From positions 1-64,000 of the forward strand of contig NZ_JAPFQO010000004.1 of the NCBI RefSeq assembly GCF_026241195.1: 64,000 bases of DNA, given 5' to 3'. The translations under genes were made by a program, and so were the position numbers. Numbering within the stretch: position 1 is the first letter of the stretch; each line of letters opens with the position of its first letter. This document shows positions 1 to 9,887 of this stretch, one piece after another. This DNA is from Pontibacter anaerobius. GTDB lineage: Bacteria > Bacteroidota > Bacteroidia > Cytophagales > Hymenobacteraceae. Below the pieces are notes generated by a model. It was not told the origin of the DNA, made no database searches, and saw only the letters and a list, made by a program, of their open reading frames with translations.

Positions 1-119
1 CGACTACTACAGGGAAGTAGCTCCACAACTTAACGAACCGCTGTATGCGAGACCCGCTTGTACAGTGGTGTGAGAGGCGCTCCCCGCTACCTAACGGTGG
101 CGGGGCCGTCTACTCGATT
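1..119 (+). ncRNA. Group II intron, 3' end (domains V and VI)
   Basis: Positions 35-70 fold as a group II intron domain V: a lower stem between 38-45 (CCGCTGTA) and 61-68 (TACAGTGG), capped by a GCG/CGC helix with a short loop, followed by GTGAGAGG. This agrees with the domain V form I recall from Bacteroidota introns. Positions 83-104 form a domain VI hairpin (CCCCGCTACC pairing with GGTGGCGGGG). A112, about seven bases before the likely 3' splice site near 118-119, is a candidate branch-point adenosine. The rest of the ribozyme and any intron-encoded reverse transcriptase would lie outside the window, to the left. The fold was done by eye. Confidence 0.8.
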
Positions 120-143
120 AGTAGTATTCCTTCTTTTTTAATG

Positions 144-536
144 CTATTTAAAAAAGAAAAGCCAGATTGCTTCACAAATCAAAGGAACAAATACAAGTAC
201 CATTTGAAGTAACCACTCTAATCTGGTTTGCTCCAAGGATTCTTTGTTTCTTATGTACTTCATCCAAAAATACATATGCCTATTAAGTCTTCTTTGCACT
301 ATCTTATCAAATACTTTGTACAAAATCAAAAAGACTAATGGGCTTATATACAATGGGATATGGGATTTTTCGATAGGAGAAAGATTCTGATTATAGTTTG
401 CCGCAGATACACCTATAATTAAGATTGCTATTATAATGCAACAGATATAGACAGTCTTATTTCTTAAATATTTGTGACTCGGTGGCACTATAAAGGTTGG
501 TATCCATACGAAAAATAAAGCTAAAAAAAGCATCAT
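144..536 (-). CDS. Hypothetical AT-rich multi-pass membrane protein
   Basis: This 130-residue protein is not recognised. It has about four hydrophobic stretches: residues 1-18, 29-46, 62-77 and 111-128. A basic segment (QRRLNRHMYFWMKYIRNK) sits between the third and fourth, so it is probably an inner-membrane protein. Base composition is clearly more AT-rich than gyrB next door. It sits between a group II intron end and gyrB. Both facts suggest a horizontally acquired or fast-evolving gene. No partner gene in the window suggests a function. Confidence 0.5.
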   Translation of the reverse strand: MMLFLALFFVWIPTFIVPPSHKYLRNKTVYICCIIIAILIIGVSAANYNQNLSPIEKSHIPLYISPLVFLILYKVFDKIVQRRLNRHMYFWMKYIRNKESLEQTRLEWLLQMVLVFVPLICEAIWLFFFK

Positions 537-663
537 TGATTTTCTGTATCACTGCTAACCACTGTATAAACTACAACATACGCTTATCTGCACTATGTGC
601 GGAGTTACTTATTCATTCACCTGCTAAAATCAACTACTCAATATAGCATTTTATAAATAAAAA

Positions 664-697
664 AGCGGCGGCCATACTTTAAAGTATAGCCGCCGCT
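664..697. terminator. Strong hairpin, probable gyrB terminator
   Basis: AGCGGCGGC (664-672) pairs with GCCGCCGCT (689-697). The centre, 74-87 of this line (674-687), is itself the palindrome ATACTTTAAAGTAT. On the minus strand it lies just after the gyrB stop and is followed by a T-rich run (TTTTTATTTAT), as expected for a rho-independent terminator. Confidence 0.75.
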
Positions 698-722
698 CTA
701 AGTTATTACTATAGCCGAAGCG

Positions 723-3196
<2,474 letters not shown>

Positions 3197-3622
3197 ATGG
3201 CTATGAACTTTGAGAATTATTTGAAAGACGGTAAAACCTGGCTGCACGGGCTGTGTACGTACCTGGGCATTGATGATGAGAATAAGGCCTCGCGCATTTT
3301 TAGGGCGGTACTTCACGCCATCCGCGACCGCATCCCCACAGGCGAGGCCATCCATTTCGGGGCCCAGCTGCCTATTATCTGGAAGGGCATTTACTATGAT
3401 GGCTTCTCGATGCACGAGCCGGTGCGCATCCGCCACGAAGACGAGTGGCTGGAGTTTATCCGCAGCAAAGACTCCGGCGCCGATCAGGCCGATTTCCCGA
3501 CGCTGGACCATGCTTTTTATGCTTTCCAGGACGTGATGGCCTTTCTGCGCGACCACATTTCAGAGGGCCAGTACAACCAGATAGCCCAGGCCTTGCACTC
3601 AGAGATTACGGTTCCGGCCTAA
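3197..3622 (+). CDS. DUF2267 family protein
   Basis: This 141-residue cytosolic protein starts MAMNFENYLKDGKTWL and fits the DUF2267 family: an all-helical domain with the typical LGIDDENKASRIFRAVLHAIRDR segment near residues 26-48 and LRDHISEGQYNQIAQAL near the C terminus. The family's function is not known; members are often stress- or metal-associated in gene neighbourhoods. The ATG at 3197 was chosen because it begins the conserved domain; the in-frame ATG at 3203 is an equally plausible alternative. It is monocistronic, with a clean terminator after the stop. Confidence 0.8.
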   Translation: MAMNFENYLKDGKTWLHGLCTYLGIDDENKASRIFRAVLHAIRDRIPTGEAIHFGAQLPIIWKGIYYDGFSMHEPVRIRHEDEWLEFIRSKDSGADQADFPTLDHAFYAFQDVMAFLRDHISEGQYNQIAQALHSEITVPA

Positions 3623-3647
3623 CTCCCGGCAACCTGGCAGCTACCAC

Positions 3648-3673
3648 AGGCCCGGCAAATGCCGGGCCTTTTC
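3648..3673 (+). terminator. Rho-independent terminator after the DUF2267 gene
   Basis: AGGCCCGGC (3648-3656), loop AAAT and GCCGGGCCT (3661-3669) form a nine-pair GC-rich stem followed by TTTCTG, 25 bases after the stop codon. Confidence 0.85.
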
Positions 3674-3727
3674 TGTGCGCTGGAGTTTATACTTGCACTT
3701 GCCGGCCTGTAGCCATACCTTTGCAGC

Positions 3728-4114
3728 ATGTGGCGCAGCTATGTTATCGGCCTCAGTTTATTGGTTGTCTACCTCCTGACAACCTTCCGCTACCTGGCGC
3801 CGGTGGTGCATTACCAGCTGGACTATACCTACATCTCGGAGGTGCTTTGTATAAACCGCGACAAACCTGAGTTGCAATGCCACGGCAAGTGCCAGTTACG
3901 CAAAAACCTGGCGCAACTGCACCAGAGCCAGAAACAGAAGGAGGCAATGCTTAGTTTAGTCAGTATTTACCAGTCCGTGGAGGATGTGCCGCACCTGCTC
4001 GTTGTACTACCCGCCCCTCCTGCCGTTGCCTCAGCCAAAACGCCGGTCATGCTTGCGCCCCGTATCAGTACGGCCATACTTCCCGCGCCTTTCCACCCGC
4101 CCCGGCAGGTTTAA
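3728..4114 (+). CDS. Small membrane-anchored protein with CxGKC motif
   Basis: The 128-residue protein has one N-terminal hydrophobic helix (about residues 5-20) and then a conserved-looking segment, LCINRDKPELQCHGKCQL, near residues 40-57. I recall the same Cys...CxGKC signature in small Bacteroidota proteins encoded near copper and heme-protein genes. Three cysteines in this arrangement suggest metal binding on the periplasmic side. The C-terminal third is proline- and alanine-rich and probably disordered. It is the first gene of a same-strand group with a lipoprotein, Sco1 and a cytochrome c, which supports a copper-handling role. The exact function is unknown. Confidence 0.65.
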   Translation: MWRSYVIGLSLLVVYLLTTFRYLAPVVHYQLDYTYISEVLCINRDKPELQCHGKCQLRKNLAQLHQSQKQKEAMLSLVSIYQSVEDVPHLLVVLPAPPAVASAKTPVMLAPRISTAILPAPFHPPRQV

Positions 4115-4257
4115 AGCACCGTTTACAAATTACTTTGCCCGATGAGGCCGCTTTTGCGCCAGCGCCAAAATATAAACCTTTTTGCCTGTAAAATCATTTT
4201 AGAACCGGGGGCTATAGGAGCCATACTTTGCGCTGCCCCTTACTTTGCAATATCATC

Positions 4258-4692
4258 ATGAAAAAATATCTTATACTTTTTGCCCTGCCGCTGGCCCTGT
4301 TATCGGGTTGCCAGAGCGCCCCTTCCGAAGAGGAGAAAAAGGCTGAACTGCAAAGCCAGGTAATGACTATCCACGACGAGGCCATGGCAAAGATGGATAA
4401 CATCCATAAATTGCGCCGCAACCTGCGCAGCACACGCGATACGCTGGCAGCACAGCAGGCCGACAGCACGGCCATACTTCCGCTGGAGCAGGAACTTAGC
4501 GGCCTGGATAAGGCGGACGAGGCCATGATGCAATGGATGCGCCAGTACAGGGCGCCAGACACGCTGCAGCACGAGCAGGCCATGCAATACCTGCAGCAGG
4601 AGCTAATCAAAATACAACAAGTACAAACCATTATGGACAGCACCATAGAGGCTGCCCAGGCAACAATCACAAAGTATGAGCAAGAGAAATAG
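4258..4692 (+). CDS. Hypothetical helical lipoprotein in the Sco1 operon
   Basis: The ATG at 4258 opens with a lipoprotein signal peptide (MKKYLILFALPLALLSGC), with the acylated cysteine expected at residue 18. The remainder to residue 144 is rich in Glu, Gln, Lys and Ala with heptad-like spacing, so it is predicted to be helical or coiled coil. No catalytic motif is visible. The in-frame codon at 4228 would add a leader with no signal-peptide logic and was rejected. The gene overlaps the Sco1 gene by 17 bases, which indicates co-translation. It is probably exposed to the periplasm. Confidence 0.7.
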   Translation: MKKYLILFALPLALLSGCQSAPSEEEKKAELQSQVMTIHDEAMAKMDNIHKLRRNLRSTRDTLAAQQADSTAILPLEQELSGLDKADEAMMQWMRQYRAPDTLQHEQAMQYLQQELIKIQQVQTIMDSTIEAAQATITKYEQEK

Positions 4693-5359
4693 CATCAGCC
4701 TGAAAAACGGACTAGCCGCCGCAGCCCTCGCAGTGGCCGCCACCGGCTTTTATGGCTGCGATAACAGCACCTCGCAAAACACCCTGCCCATCTACGGCGA
4801 GCGCGAGCCCGTGGAACGCACCGTGAACGGCGAAACTGTAGTGGATACCATTTACCACCAGATACCAGACTTCGCATTTGTAGACCAGGACAGCCAGCGC
4901 GTAACCCAGGAAACTGTGGCCGGAAAAATCTACGTCACGGATTTCTTCTTCACCACCTGCCCCACCATCTGCCCTAAAATGAAGACCCAGATGCTGCGCG
5001 TGTACGAGGCCTACAAGGATAACCCGAACGTCATGCTCCTCTCCCACTCCATAGACCCGGCGCACGACACCGTGGCTGTACTGAGAGATTACGCCGACAG
5101 GCTGGAGATTGAAACGGAGAAGTGGCACCTGCTCACCGGCGACAAAGACAGCATCTACGATATCGCCATGAAGTACCTGGTGCCTGCCCAGGAGGATGAG
5201 GCCGTGGAAGGGGGCTTTACCCACGGCGGACACTTTATACTTGTGGATGGTGAACGCTATATCCGTGGCATTTACGATGGCACCAAGGAAGAATCGGTGG
5301 ATAAGCTGATACAGGACATTCCGCTGCTGCTGAACGAGAAGAAGGATGAGAAAAAATAG
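4676..5359 (+). CDS. SCO1/SenC family copper chaperone
   Basis: Sco proteins deliver copper to the CuA site of cytochrome c oxidase or act as periplasmic thiol proteins. The 227-residue protein has a lipobox-like leader (GFYGC, Cys28) and a thioredoxin-like domain. The copper-binding CPTIC motif is at residues 95-99 after FFFTT. The later histidine expected as third ligand is most likely His183 or His186 in FTHGGHF. The conserved SIDPAHDT segment is present at 125-132. The gene overlaps both neighbours, a lipoprotein upstream and a cytochrome c downstream, so it is firmly within an operon. Cytochrome oxidase genes are not in this window. Confidence 0.92.
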   Translation: MSKRNSISLKNGLAAAALAVAATGFYGCDNSTSQNTLPIYGEREPVERTVNGETVVDTIYHQIPDFAFVDQDSQRVTQETVAGKIYVTDFFFTTCPTICPKMKTQMLRVYEAYKDNPNVMLLSHSIDPAHDTVAVLRDYADRLEIETEKWHLLTGDKDSIYDIAMKYLVPAQEDEAVEGGFTHGGHFILVDGERYIRGIYDGTKEESVDKLIQDIPLLLNEKKDEKK

Positions 5360-5759
5360 ACTTGTAATGGTGGCTATGGGGGCTTTTGCCCTCACCACCC
5401 TTACCCAGTGCTTCACCAGGAAAAAAGACGAGGGCAAGCGCCTCTACGAGCAGCACTGCCAGAGCTGCCACATGGAAGATGGCAGCGGACTGAAAGGCCT
5501 GATCCCGCCCCTGGCCCAGGCCGATTACCTGCAGACGCATCGCGATGAGCTTCCCTGCATTATCCGGCATGGCATGGATGGCTCTGTTGTGGTGAACGGC
5601 GTGGAGTACAACAAGGAGATGCCCGGCGTTGAGAACCTGCGCGAGGACCACATCACCAATCTGCTGAATTATATCCAAACAAACTTCGACAACAACAACG
5701 AGCGCTATACTATGCAAGAAGTAGAAAAGCTTCTGGAGGAGTGCCCGCCGCACAGGTAA
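5346..5759 (+). CDS. Mono-heme cytochrome c lipoprotein
   Basis: The 137-residue protein has an N-terminal export signal ending in LTQC (Cys22, possible lipidation). It has a single CxxCH heme motif, CQSCH, at residues 38-42, followed by MEDGSGLKGLIPPLA, typical of small class I cytochromes c. The methionine in KEMPGV is the likely distal heme ligand. It would act as a membrane-attached periplasmic electron carrier. It overlaps the sco gene by 14 bases, which fits a respiratory role for the cluster. Confidence 0.9.
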   Translation: MRKNRLVMVAMGAFALTTLTQCFTRKKDEGKRLYEQHCQSCHMEDGSGLKGLIPPLAQADYLQTHRDELPCIIRHGMDGSVVVNGVEYNKEMPGVENLREDHITNLLNYIQTNFDNNNERYTMQEVEKLLEECPPHR

Positions 5760-5902
5760 CGTACAAATTTACACTTTGCAGAGTGGCAGGAAGTGCAGCA
5801 GCTACAAGTTCAAGGGTAGTGCCTATACTTTACACTTCCCAGTCTGATACCAAAACTGACCCTGTGTAACTGATAAGTATAAATATTGGCGCTGGCCTGG
5901 CA

Positions 5903-6517
5903 TTACCTGTTTAAGAAGTCCACATGAATCTGCACGCGTTCCTCGTCCACGGGTGTAAGGCGCTTCACCTGCACGACATCGCTCTCGTTGTAGTACCTAG
6001 CAATACCATTGATGATGCCCACAGCCATGCCAGCCATTCTGCGCTTTGAGTGATAATCCACAATAAGCTGGCGGCTGCCTTTTTTGGTTATGAGCAGTAG
6101 CGGCGGGTTGGTTCTGCTATCTGAGCGCCTTACGGCACCATGCATCGACGCCTCTGTGTACAACAGCATCTCGTAGGTACGCCACTCCGGCTGCACATAC
6201 TTGTTAAACACCAGCAGCAGGTCCGGTACCAGAAACTCGCCAAACTGCTCCAGCAGGTCGTTGGCAGGCACACCGCTATGGGCCGCTGCCGCGTATACAA
6301 TGGCCACCAGATCCCGGGTAGGGTACATGTTCTGCATTTCGTACACAGGCTTTGTTACACCTGCCGCCTCCAGCAGGTTTACCCAGGTACTGTAGTTATA
6401 GGAGCTCTCTATAAATCGCTTCAGCAAAACGAATATAGAGCCGTGCATATAGTCTTCTTTCAACGCGTCTTTACCCTCCAATTTTGTGTCCTTCATTTTT
6501 ACTGCATACCTGCGCAT
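5903..6517 (-). CDS. H-NOX-like heme NO-binding domain protein
   Basis: The sequence fits the HNOB/H-NOX fold: MHGSIFVLLKRFIE at residues 24-37, then a helical lobe with LLEQFGEFLVPDLL. His126 in TEASMHGAVR is the candidate proximal heme ligand. A YxSxR motif (YHSKR, residues 155-159) is the propionate-contacting signature of the family. Classic H-NOX proteins sense NO or O2 and act on a partner kinase or cyclase; no such partner is adjacent. The translation start is uncertain: H-NOX domains usually begin at the second or third methionine, so the start could be at 6448 (residue 24). It shares its strand with a SpoIIAA-like gene 26 bases upstream. Confidence 0.75.
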   Translation of the reverse strand: MRRYAVKMKDTKLEGKDALKEDYMHGSIFVLLKRFIESSYNYSTWVNLLEAAGVTKPVYEMQNMYPTRDLVAIVYAAAAHSGVPANDLLEQFGEFLVPDLLLVFNKYVQPEWRTYEMLLYTEASMHGAVRRSDSRTNPPLLLITKKGSRQLIVDYHSKRRMAGMAVGIINGIARYYNESDVVQVKRLTPVDEERVQIHVDFLNR

Positions 6518-6543
6518 TTGCAGCAGGGAAAACTTTGCAATGC

Positions 6544-6960
6544 TTACGCCTGCTGCCCTTTCAGCCAGGCTATGGCCTCCGCTTTGCTCGTGAAGTTACG
6601 AAGCTCAAAGGGCAGTTGCTGCGTCTGCTTCAGGTGGTGGATATTCCGTTCACTTGTCTGCTCCACCGCCTCGCTCGGCGACTGCACCCTTGCCACTTTC
6701 TCCACCCGGGTTTTCATCACCCCTGCCGCCAACGTCATGGCCACCTCCCGGCTCTCCTCTTCGCTCACAGAAACCATCGTTTTGGTGGAGTCCAGCAGCA
6801 TCCGCTTCACATCATAGTTTCTGATATAGTCTACTAAAATGGTGATGGTGTGCTTTATCTCGGGCAGGAGGAATCCGTGCAGATCAGGGTATTCTATTTC
6901 TACTATATCCGTTGCCGGGTCGTAATCTAACTTCACTATGCTGTTCTCGAACAGGATCAT
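6544..6960 (-). CDS. SpoIIAA-like/STAS-type hypothetical protein
   Basis: The 138-residue cytosolic protein begins MILFENSIVKLDYDPATDIVEIEYPD and has the alternating strand/helix pattern, with DYIRNYDVKRMLLDSTKT in the middle, seen in SpoIIAA-like proteins of Bacteroidota. These resemble STAS anti-sigma-antagonist domains but usually lack a proven partner. It is probably co-transcribed with the H-NOX-like gene 26 bases downstream, so the two may form a sensor and output pair; that is inference. No phospho-acceptor serine can be assigned with confidence. Confidence 0.55.
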   Translation of the reverse strand: MILFENSIVKLDYDPATDIVEIEYPDLHGFLLPEIKHTITILVDYIRNYDVKRMLLDSTKTMVSVSEEESREVAMTLAAGVMKTRVEKVARVQSPSEAVEQTSERNIHHLKQTQQLPFELRNFTSKAEAIAWLKGQQA

Positions 6961-7355
6961 GTGTGCGTTTTCTGTAAAGGTATATACTTGATGCTTGTTT
7001 TAGACAAACACGTATTATCTATTAGTTCCTTTCAGGTGTTAGCTGCAAAGCTATACTTTAAATTGATGTGCAGGGTTAATAATTACCCTAAAAATGCCCC
7101 GCCTCTTCTCTTCCTTAGCCTGGGCACACAACGGTCTTTACCATCATCGGCCTAGCAAGGCACAGCCAGTGCGAAAAGGGCCCTACTAATTTAAAAAGGA
7201 ACTGCTTTAACGCAACACCTGATAAGTAACTATCCGATGATTTTAGCTATATTCGCTTTATACTTTCTATAGCCAAACTTTTAAGGAAAAAAATTGTCTC
7301 CCCTGTATACTTATTAGTTTCTGAAAGTAAAACACGAACAGCTTCAACACACTCT
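6961..7355. other. Divergent intergenic region before glpR-like gene
   Basis: About 395 bases between two divergent starts. It should hold promoters for the H-NOX operon and for the DeoR-family regulator. TTTATACTTTCTATAG near 7257-7272 resembles a Bacteroidota -7 element (TAnnTTTG-like). I see no hairpin, repeat or RNA gene. Confidence 0.3.
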
Positions 7356-8120
7356 ATGATTAATATAGCTGAAAGACACCAGCAAATCATTAACAAACTA
7401 CAGAAGGAAGGGAAGGTTAATGTTACCGACTTATGTGCCGACCTGGATGTCTCCTCTGTCACTATTCGCAAGGACCTTAAGTTACTGGAAGACAAAGGGC
7501 TGCTATTCAGAACCCATGGGGGCGCCACCTTACACAATCCTTATACCATCGACCGCTCCGTTAACGAAAAGGAAAAGATTCAGTCTTCGGAGAAGATGCG
7601 TATCGGGAGTACGGCCGCTAAGTTACTGGAACCCAACGACTCCGTACTAATAGCCTCGGGCACAACGGTACTGGCTTTAGCAAAAAGTATACAGCCAAAG
7701 AGCAACTTAACCGTTATGACCTCCGCCCTCAACGTTGCGTTGGAGTTGATCAAACACCCTGAGATTGAAGTATTTCAGCTTGGCGGCTTGCTCCGTAGAA
7801 GTTCATCTTCCGTTACCGGCACTTATGCAGAGAGCGTTTTACCTGACTTCTCTTTTAGCAAACTGTTTCTGGGGGTAGATGGCATTGACCTTGAGTTTGG
7901 TCTGACAACCACCAATGTAACAGAGGCTCACCTGAACCGCCAGATGATAATGGCATCCCAGAAAACAATTGTGCTGGCCGACTCTACCAAGTTTGGGAAA
8001 AGAGGCTTTGGAAGGATTTGTGGGTTTGATGATATCGATCAGATAATTACCGACCGGGGTGTGTCTGATTACGTGGTGAGAACACTTGAAGGAATGGGTA
8101 TAAAAGTTACTATTGTGTAA
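7356..8120 (+). CDS. glpR: DeoR-family transcriptional regulator (GlpR-like)
   Basis: The 254-residue protein has the DeoR winged helix-turn-helix at residues 1-58, with VSSVTIRKDLKLLEDKGLLFRTHGGA as the family signature. A sugar-phosphate-binding domain follows, with IASGTTVLALA near 95-105, FLGVDGID and VLADSTKFGKRGF. DeoR proteins are usually repressors released by a phosphorylated sugar; GlpR responds to glycerol-3-phosphate. The gene is convergent to a ten-gene glycerol-3-phosphate and phosphodiester locus, which is why glpR is the likely identity. The symbol is an inference from context; the family call is secure. Confidence 0.85.
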   Translation: MINIAERHQQIINKLQKEGKVNVTDLCADLDVSSVTIRKDLKLLEDKGLLFRTHGGATLHNPYTIDRSVNEKEKIQSSEKMRIGSTAAKLLEPNDSVLIASGTTVLALAKSIQPKSNLTVMTSALNVALELIKHPEIEVFQLGGLLRRSSSSVTGTYAESVLPDFSFSKLFLGVDGIDLEFGLTTTNVTEAHLNRQMIMASQKTIVLADSTKFGKRGFGRICGFDDIDQIITDRGVSDYVVRTLEGMGIKVTIV

Positions 8121-8134
8121 GGCACTGGTTTGCT

Positions 8135-8180
8135 ATAAATACATATAAGCCAGCTCAAAAGCTGGCTTACATGTATTTAT
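8135..8180. terminator. Bidirectional terminator between glpR-like and SGNH genes
   Basis: A 46-base near-perfect inverted repeat lies between two convergent genes. The strong core is AAGCCAGCT (8147-8155) pairing with AGCTGGCTT (8160-8168). AT-rich outer arms (ATAAATACAT and ATGTATTTAT) supply T runs in both directions. Confidence 0.85.
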
Positions 8181-8186
8181 AGTATG

Positions 8187-8888
8187 CTATTTAATATACT
8201 TTCCACGTTTCAGGATTTCTGCCCACTTCTTATATCCTTCGTGGGTCAGGTGCAGGCCGTCGTGCGTGTATGCCTCGATCAGCCGGCCTTCGTTATCGGC
8301 AAACTCCGGGTGCAGGTCAATCAGCGTTATCTTCTCCTCGGCAGCCAGCTTCTTCAGCTCTTTGTTAAGCCAATACACATTTTCCTCTCTGTTGTAATGC
8401 CTTTTAAATTTCGTGAAGTTATTGTTAGTAGGCAGCAAGGTTTGGATGTACAGCTTGGTAGCCGGGGTTTCCGTTTTTATCCTTTTTACAATCTTCTTGT
8501 AGTTGTTCAGTATCAGGCTGTCCGGGATACTTCTGGAGATGTCGTTTATCCCGATCAGCAGGAATATTTTGGAGGGCTTCCCTTCTGTTACCTCGTCCAG
8601 GCGCTCCAGCACGCCATAGGTAATATCCCCTGAAATTCCCCTGTTTCTGGCGTGCTTTGCATCCAATAACTCACTCCAATCCGGATGCGCTGTAAGGCTG
8701 TTACCTAAAAAAACAATGTCTTTACGTGAGTTTGGGTATGCCCTGAATTGGTCTACCTGCACCTGGTAAGTAGAAGGCCTGTAGGTGCTGTCCCAGGCAG
8801 CCTCCCCCTGTGCCGTTGCCGTGTTCGGAAGCACTGCAACACTAGCAGTAAAGAAACCAGCCCACATAAACTTAGTTATCAATTTCAT
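8187..8888 (-). CDS. Secreted SGNH/GDSL-family hydrolase
   Basis: The 233-residue protein has an N-terminal signal peptide ending around TATAQ (residue 27) and all four SGNH blocks: GNS with nucleophile Ser64, GISGD with Gly84, GIND with Asn115, and DGLH with Asp210 and His213. Such enzymes are lipases, esterases or platelet-activating-factor-acetylhydrolase-like deacylases. It is the last gene of the minus-strand glycerol-3-phosphate locus. A role in removing acyl chains from phospholipids or lysolipids in the periplasm or outside the cell is plausible, but carbohydrate-esterase activity is also possible. Confidence 0.85.
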   Translation of the reverse strand: MKLITKFMWAGFFTASVAVLPNTATAQGEAAWDSTYRPSTYQVQVDQFRAYPNSRKDIVFLGNSLTAHPDWSELLDAKHARNRGISGDITYGVLERLDEVTEGKPSKIFLLIGINDISRSIPDSLILNNYKKIVKRIKTETPATKLYIQTLLPTNNNFTKFKRHYNREENVYWLNKELKKLAAEEKITLIDLHPEFADNEGRLIEAYTHDGLHLTHEGYKKWAEILKRGKYIK

Positions 8889-8939
8889 ACTTTGAATTAC
8901 TTGTATTCTAATGCATCTTTTAATCCTGCCTATACTTTG

Positions 8940-9851
8940 CTATTGCTGACTTTTATACAAATCCGGGTAATCTGAGATGATACCATCGACACCCATTTCC
9001 CTGAGCCTGGCTATATCCTCAGCCGTGTTCACGGTCCAGGGCACAAGCTTGATGCTTTGCTCATGGCATTTCTGCACCAGCTCCTCCGTCACAAGCTTAT
9101 AGTTCGGGCTGTACACATCTGGCGTAAAGCCCAGCTGCTTTATATTCTCCTCAAAAGAATCCTGGTTACTCACCAGCAAGGAAGCCCTGATGTGCGGGTA
9201 CTGCCGGTGCAGCGCCTGCAAAGCCCGTTTGTCAAAAGACTGGATGATGACATAAGGCGTGATGTTCTTTTGCTCTACCTGCTCCACTACAAGCTGCGTA
9301 AACCTGGCTGGCTCCGGGTGATACTCATTGTCTTTTCCTTCCTTTGATTTTACCTCAATGTTGTAGAACACCTGTGGCAGGTTGTTAGCCTTCAGATAAG
9401 TCTGCACAGAATCTATGAGTTCAGAGAGTAAAGGAATGTGGGTCTTGATCTTTTGCTGCCTGGGGTAGAGCTCATAATGCTTCGTGCCGGTGTCGAACTG
9501 GCGCACGTCCTCGTAGTTCATCTGGTAAACAGTGTACTGCTGGCTTTCCTCTTTCGAGAAATCCTTGCCTTCCGGCGTACGCGCATACAAATGGCTGATG
9601 TGCGGGTCGTGCGTTACCACCACCTTGCCGTCCCTGGTAATGTGGCAGTCCATTTCAATGGTAGTCACGCCCAAATCAATGGCCTTGATCATGGCAGGAA
9701 TGGTGTTCTCCGGCATCAGGCCCCGGGCACCCCGATGTCCTTCAGTGTCAAAAGCCGGAAGCGGTACTTTATGTTTGGCGGTGTTCTCGCTGCTCTTGCA
9801 ACCGCCGGCAAGTATAAGGGCTGCAAACGCAATGTTTAAATATCTCTTCAT
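8940..9851 (-). CDS. Glycerophosphodiester phosphodiesterase lipoprotein (GlpQ-like)
   Basis: The enzyme hydrolyses glycerophosphodiesters to glycerol-3-phosphate and an alcohol. The 303-residue protein has a lipoprotein signal (LILAGGC, Cys18). The GDPD domain shows the HRGARGLMPENT motif with catalytic His39, the metal-binding acidic pair Glu66 and Asp68 in IEMDCHITRDG, and His81 in VTHDPH. The C-terminal GVDGIISDYPD segment is also typical. It is anchored on the periplasmic or surface side. Its product is the substrate of GlpT, encoded in the same locus. Confidence 0.93.
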   Translation of the reverse strand: MKRYLNIAFAALILAGGCKSSENTAKHKVPLPAFDTEGHRGARGLMPENTIPAMIKAIDLGVTTIEMDCHITRDGKVVVTHDPHISHLYARTPEGKDFSKEESQQYTVYQMNYEDVRQFDTGTKHYELYPRQQKIKTHIPLLSELIDSVQTYLKANNLPQVFYNIEVKSKEGKDNEYHPEPARFTQLVVEQVEQKNITPYVIIQSFDKRALQALHRQYPHIRASLLVSNQDSFEENIKQLGFTPDVYSPNYKLVTEELVQKCHEQSIKLVPWTVNTAEDIARLREMGVDGIISDYPDLYKSQQ

Positions 9852-9887
9852 CTGAAAAAGTATACTTGTTTATGATTATAGGTGATC

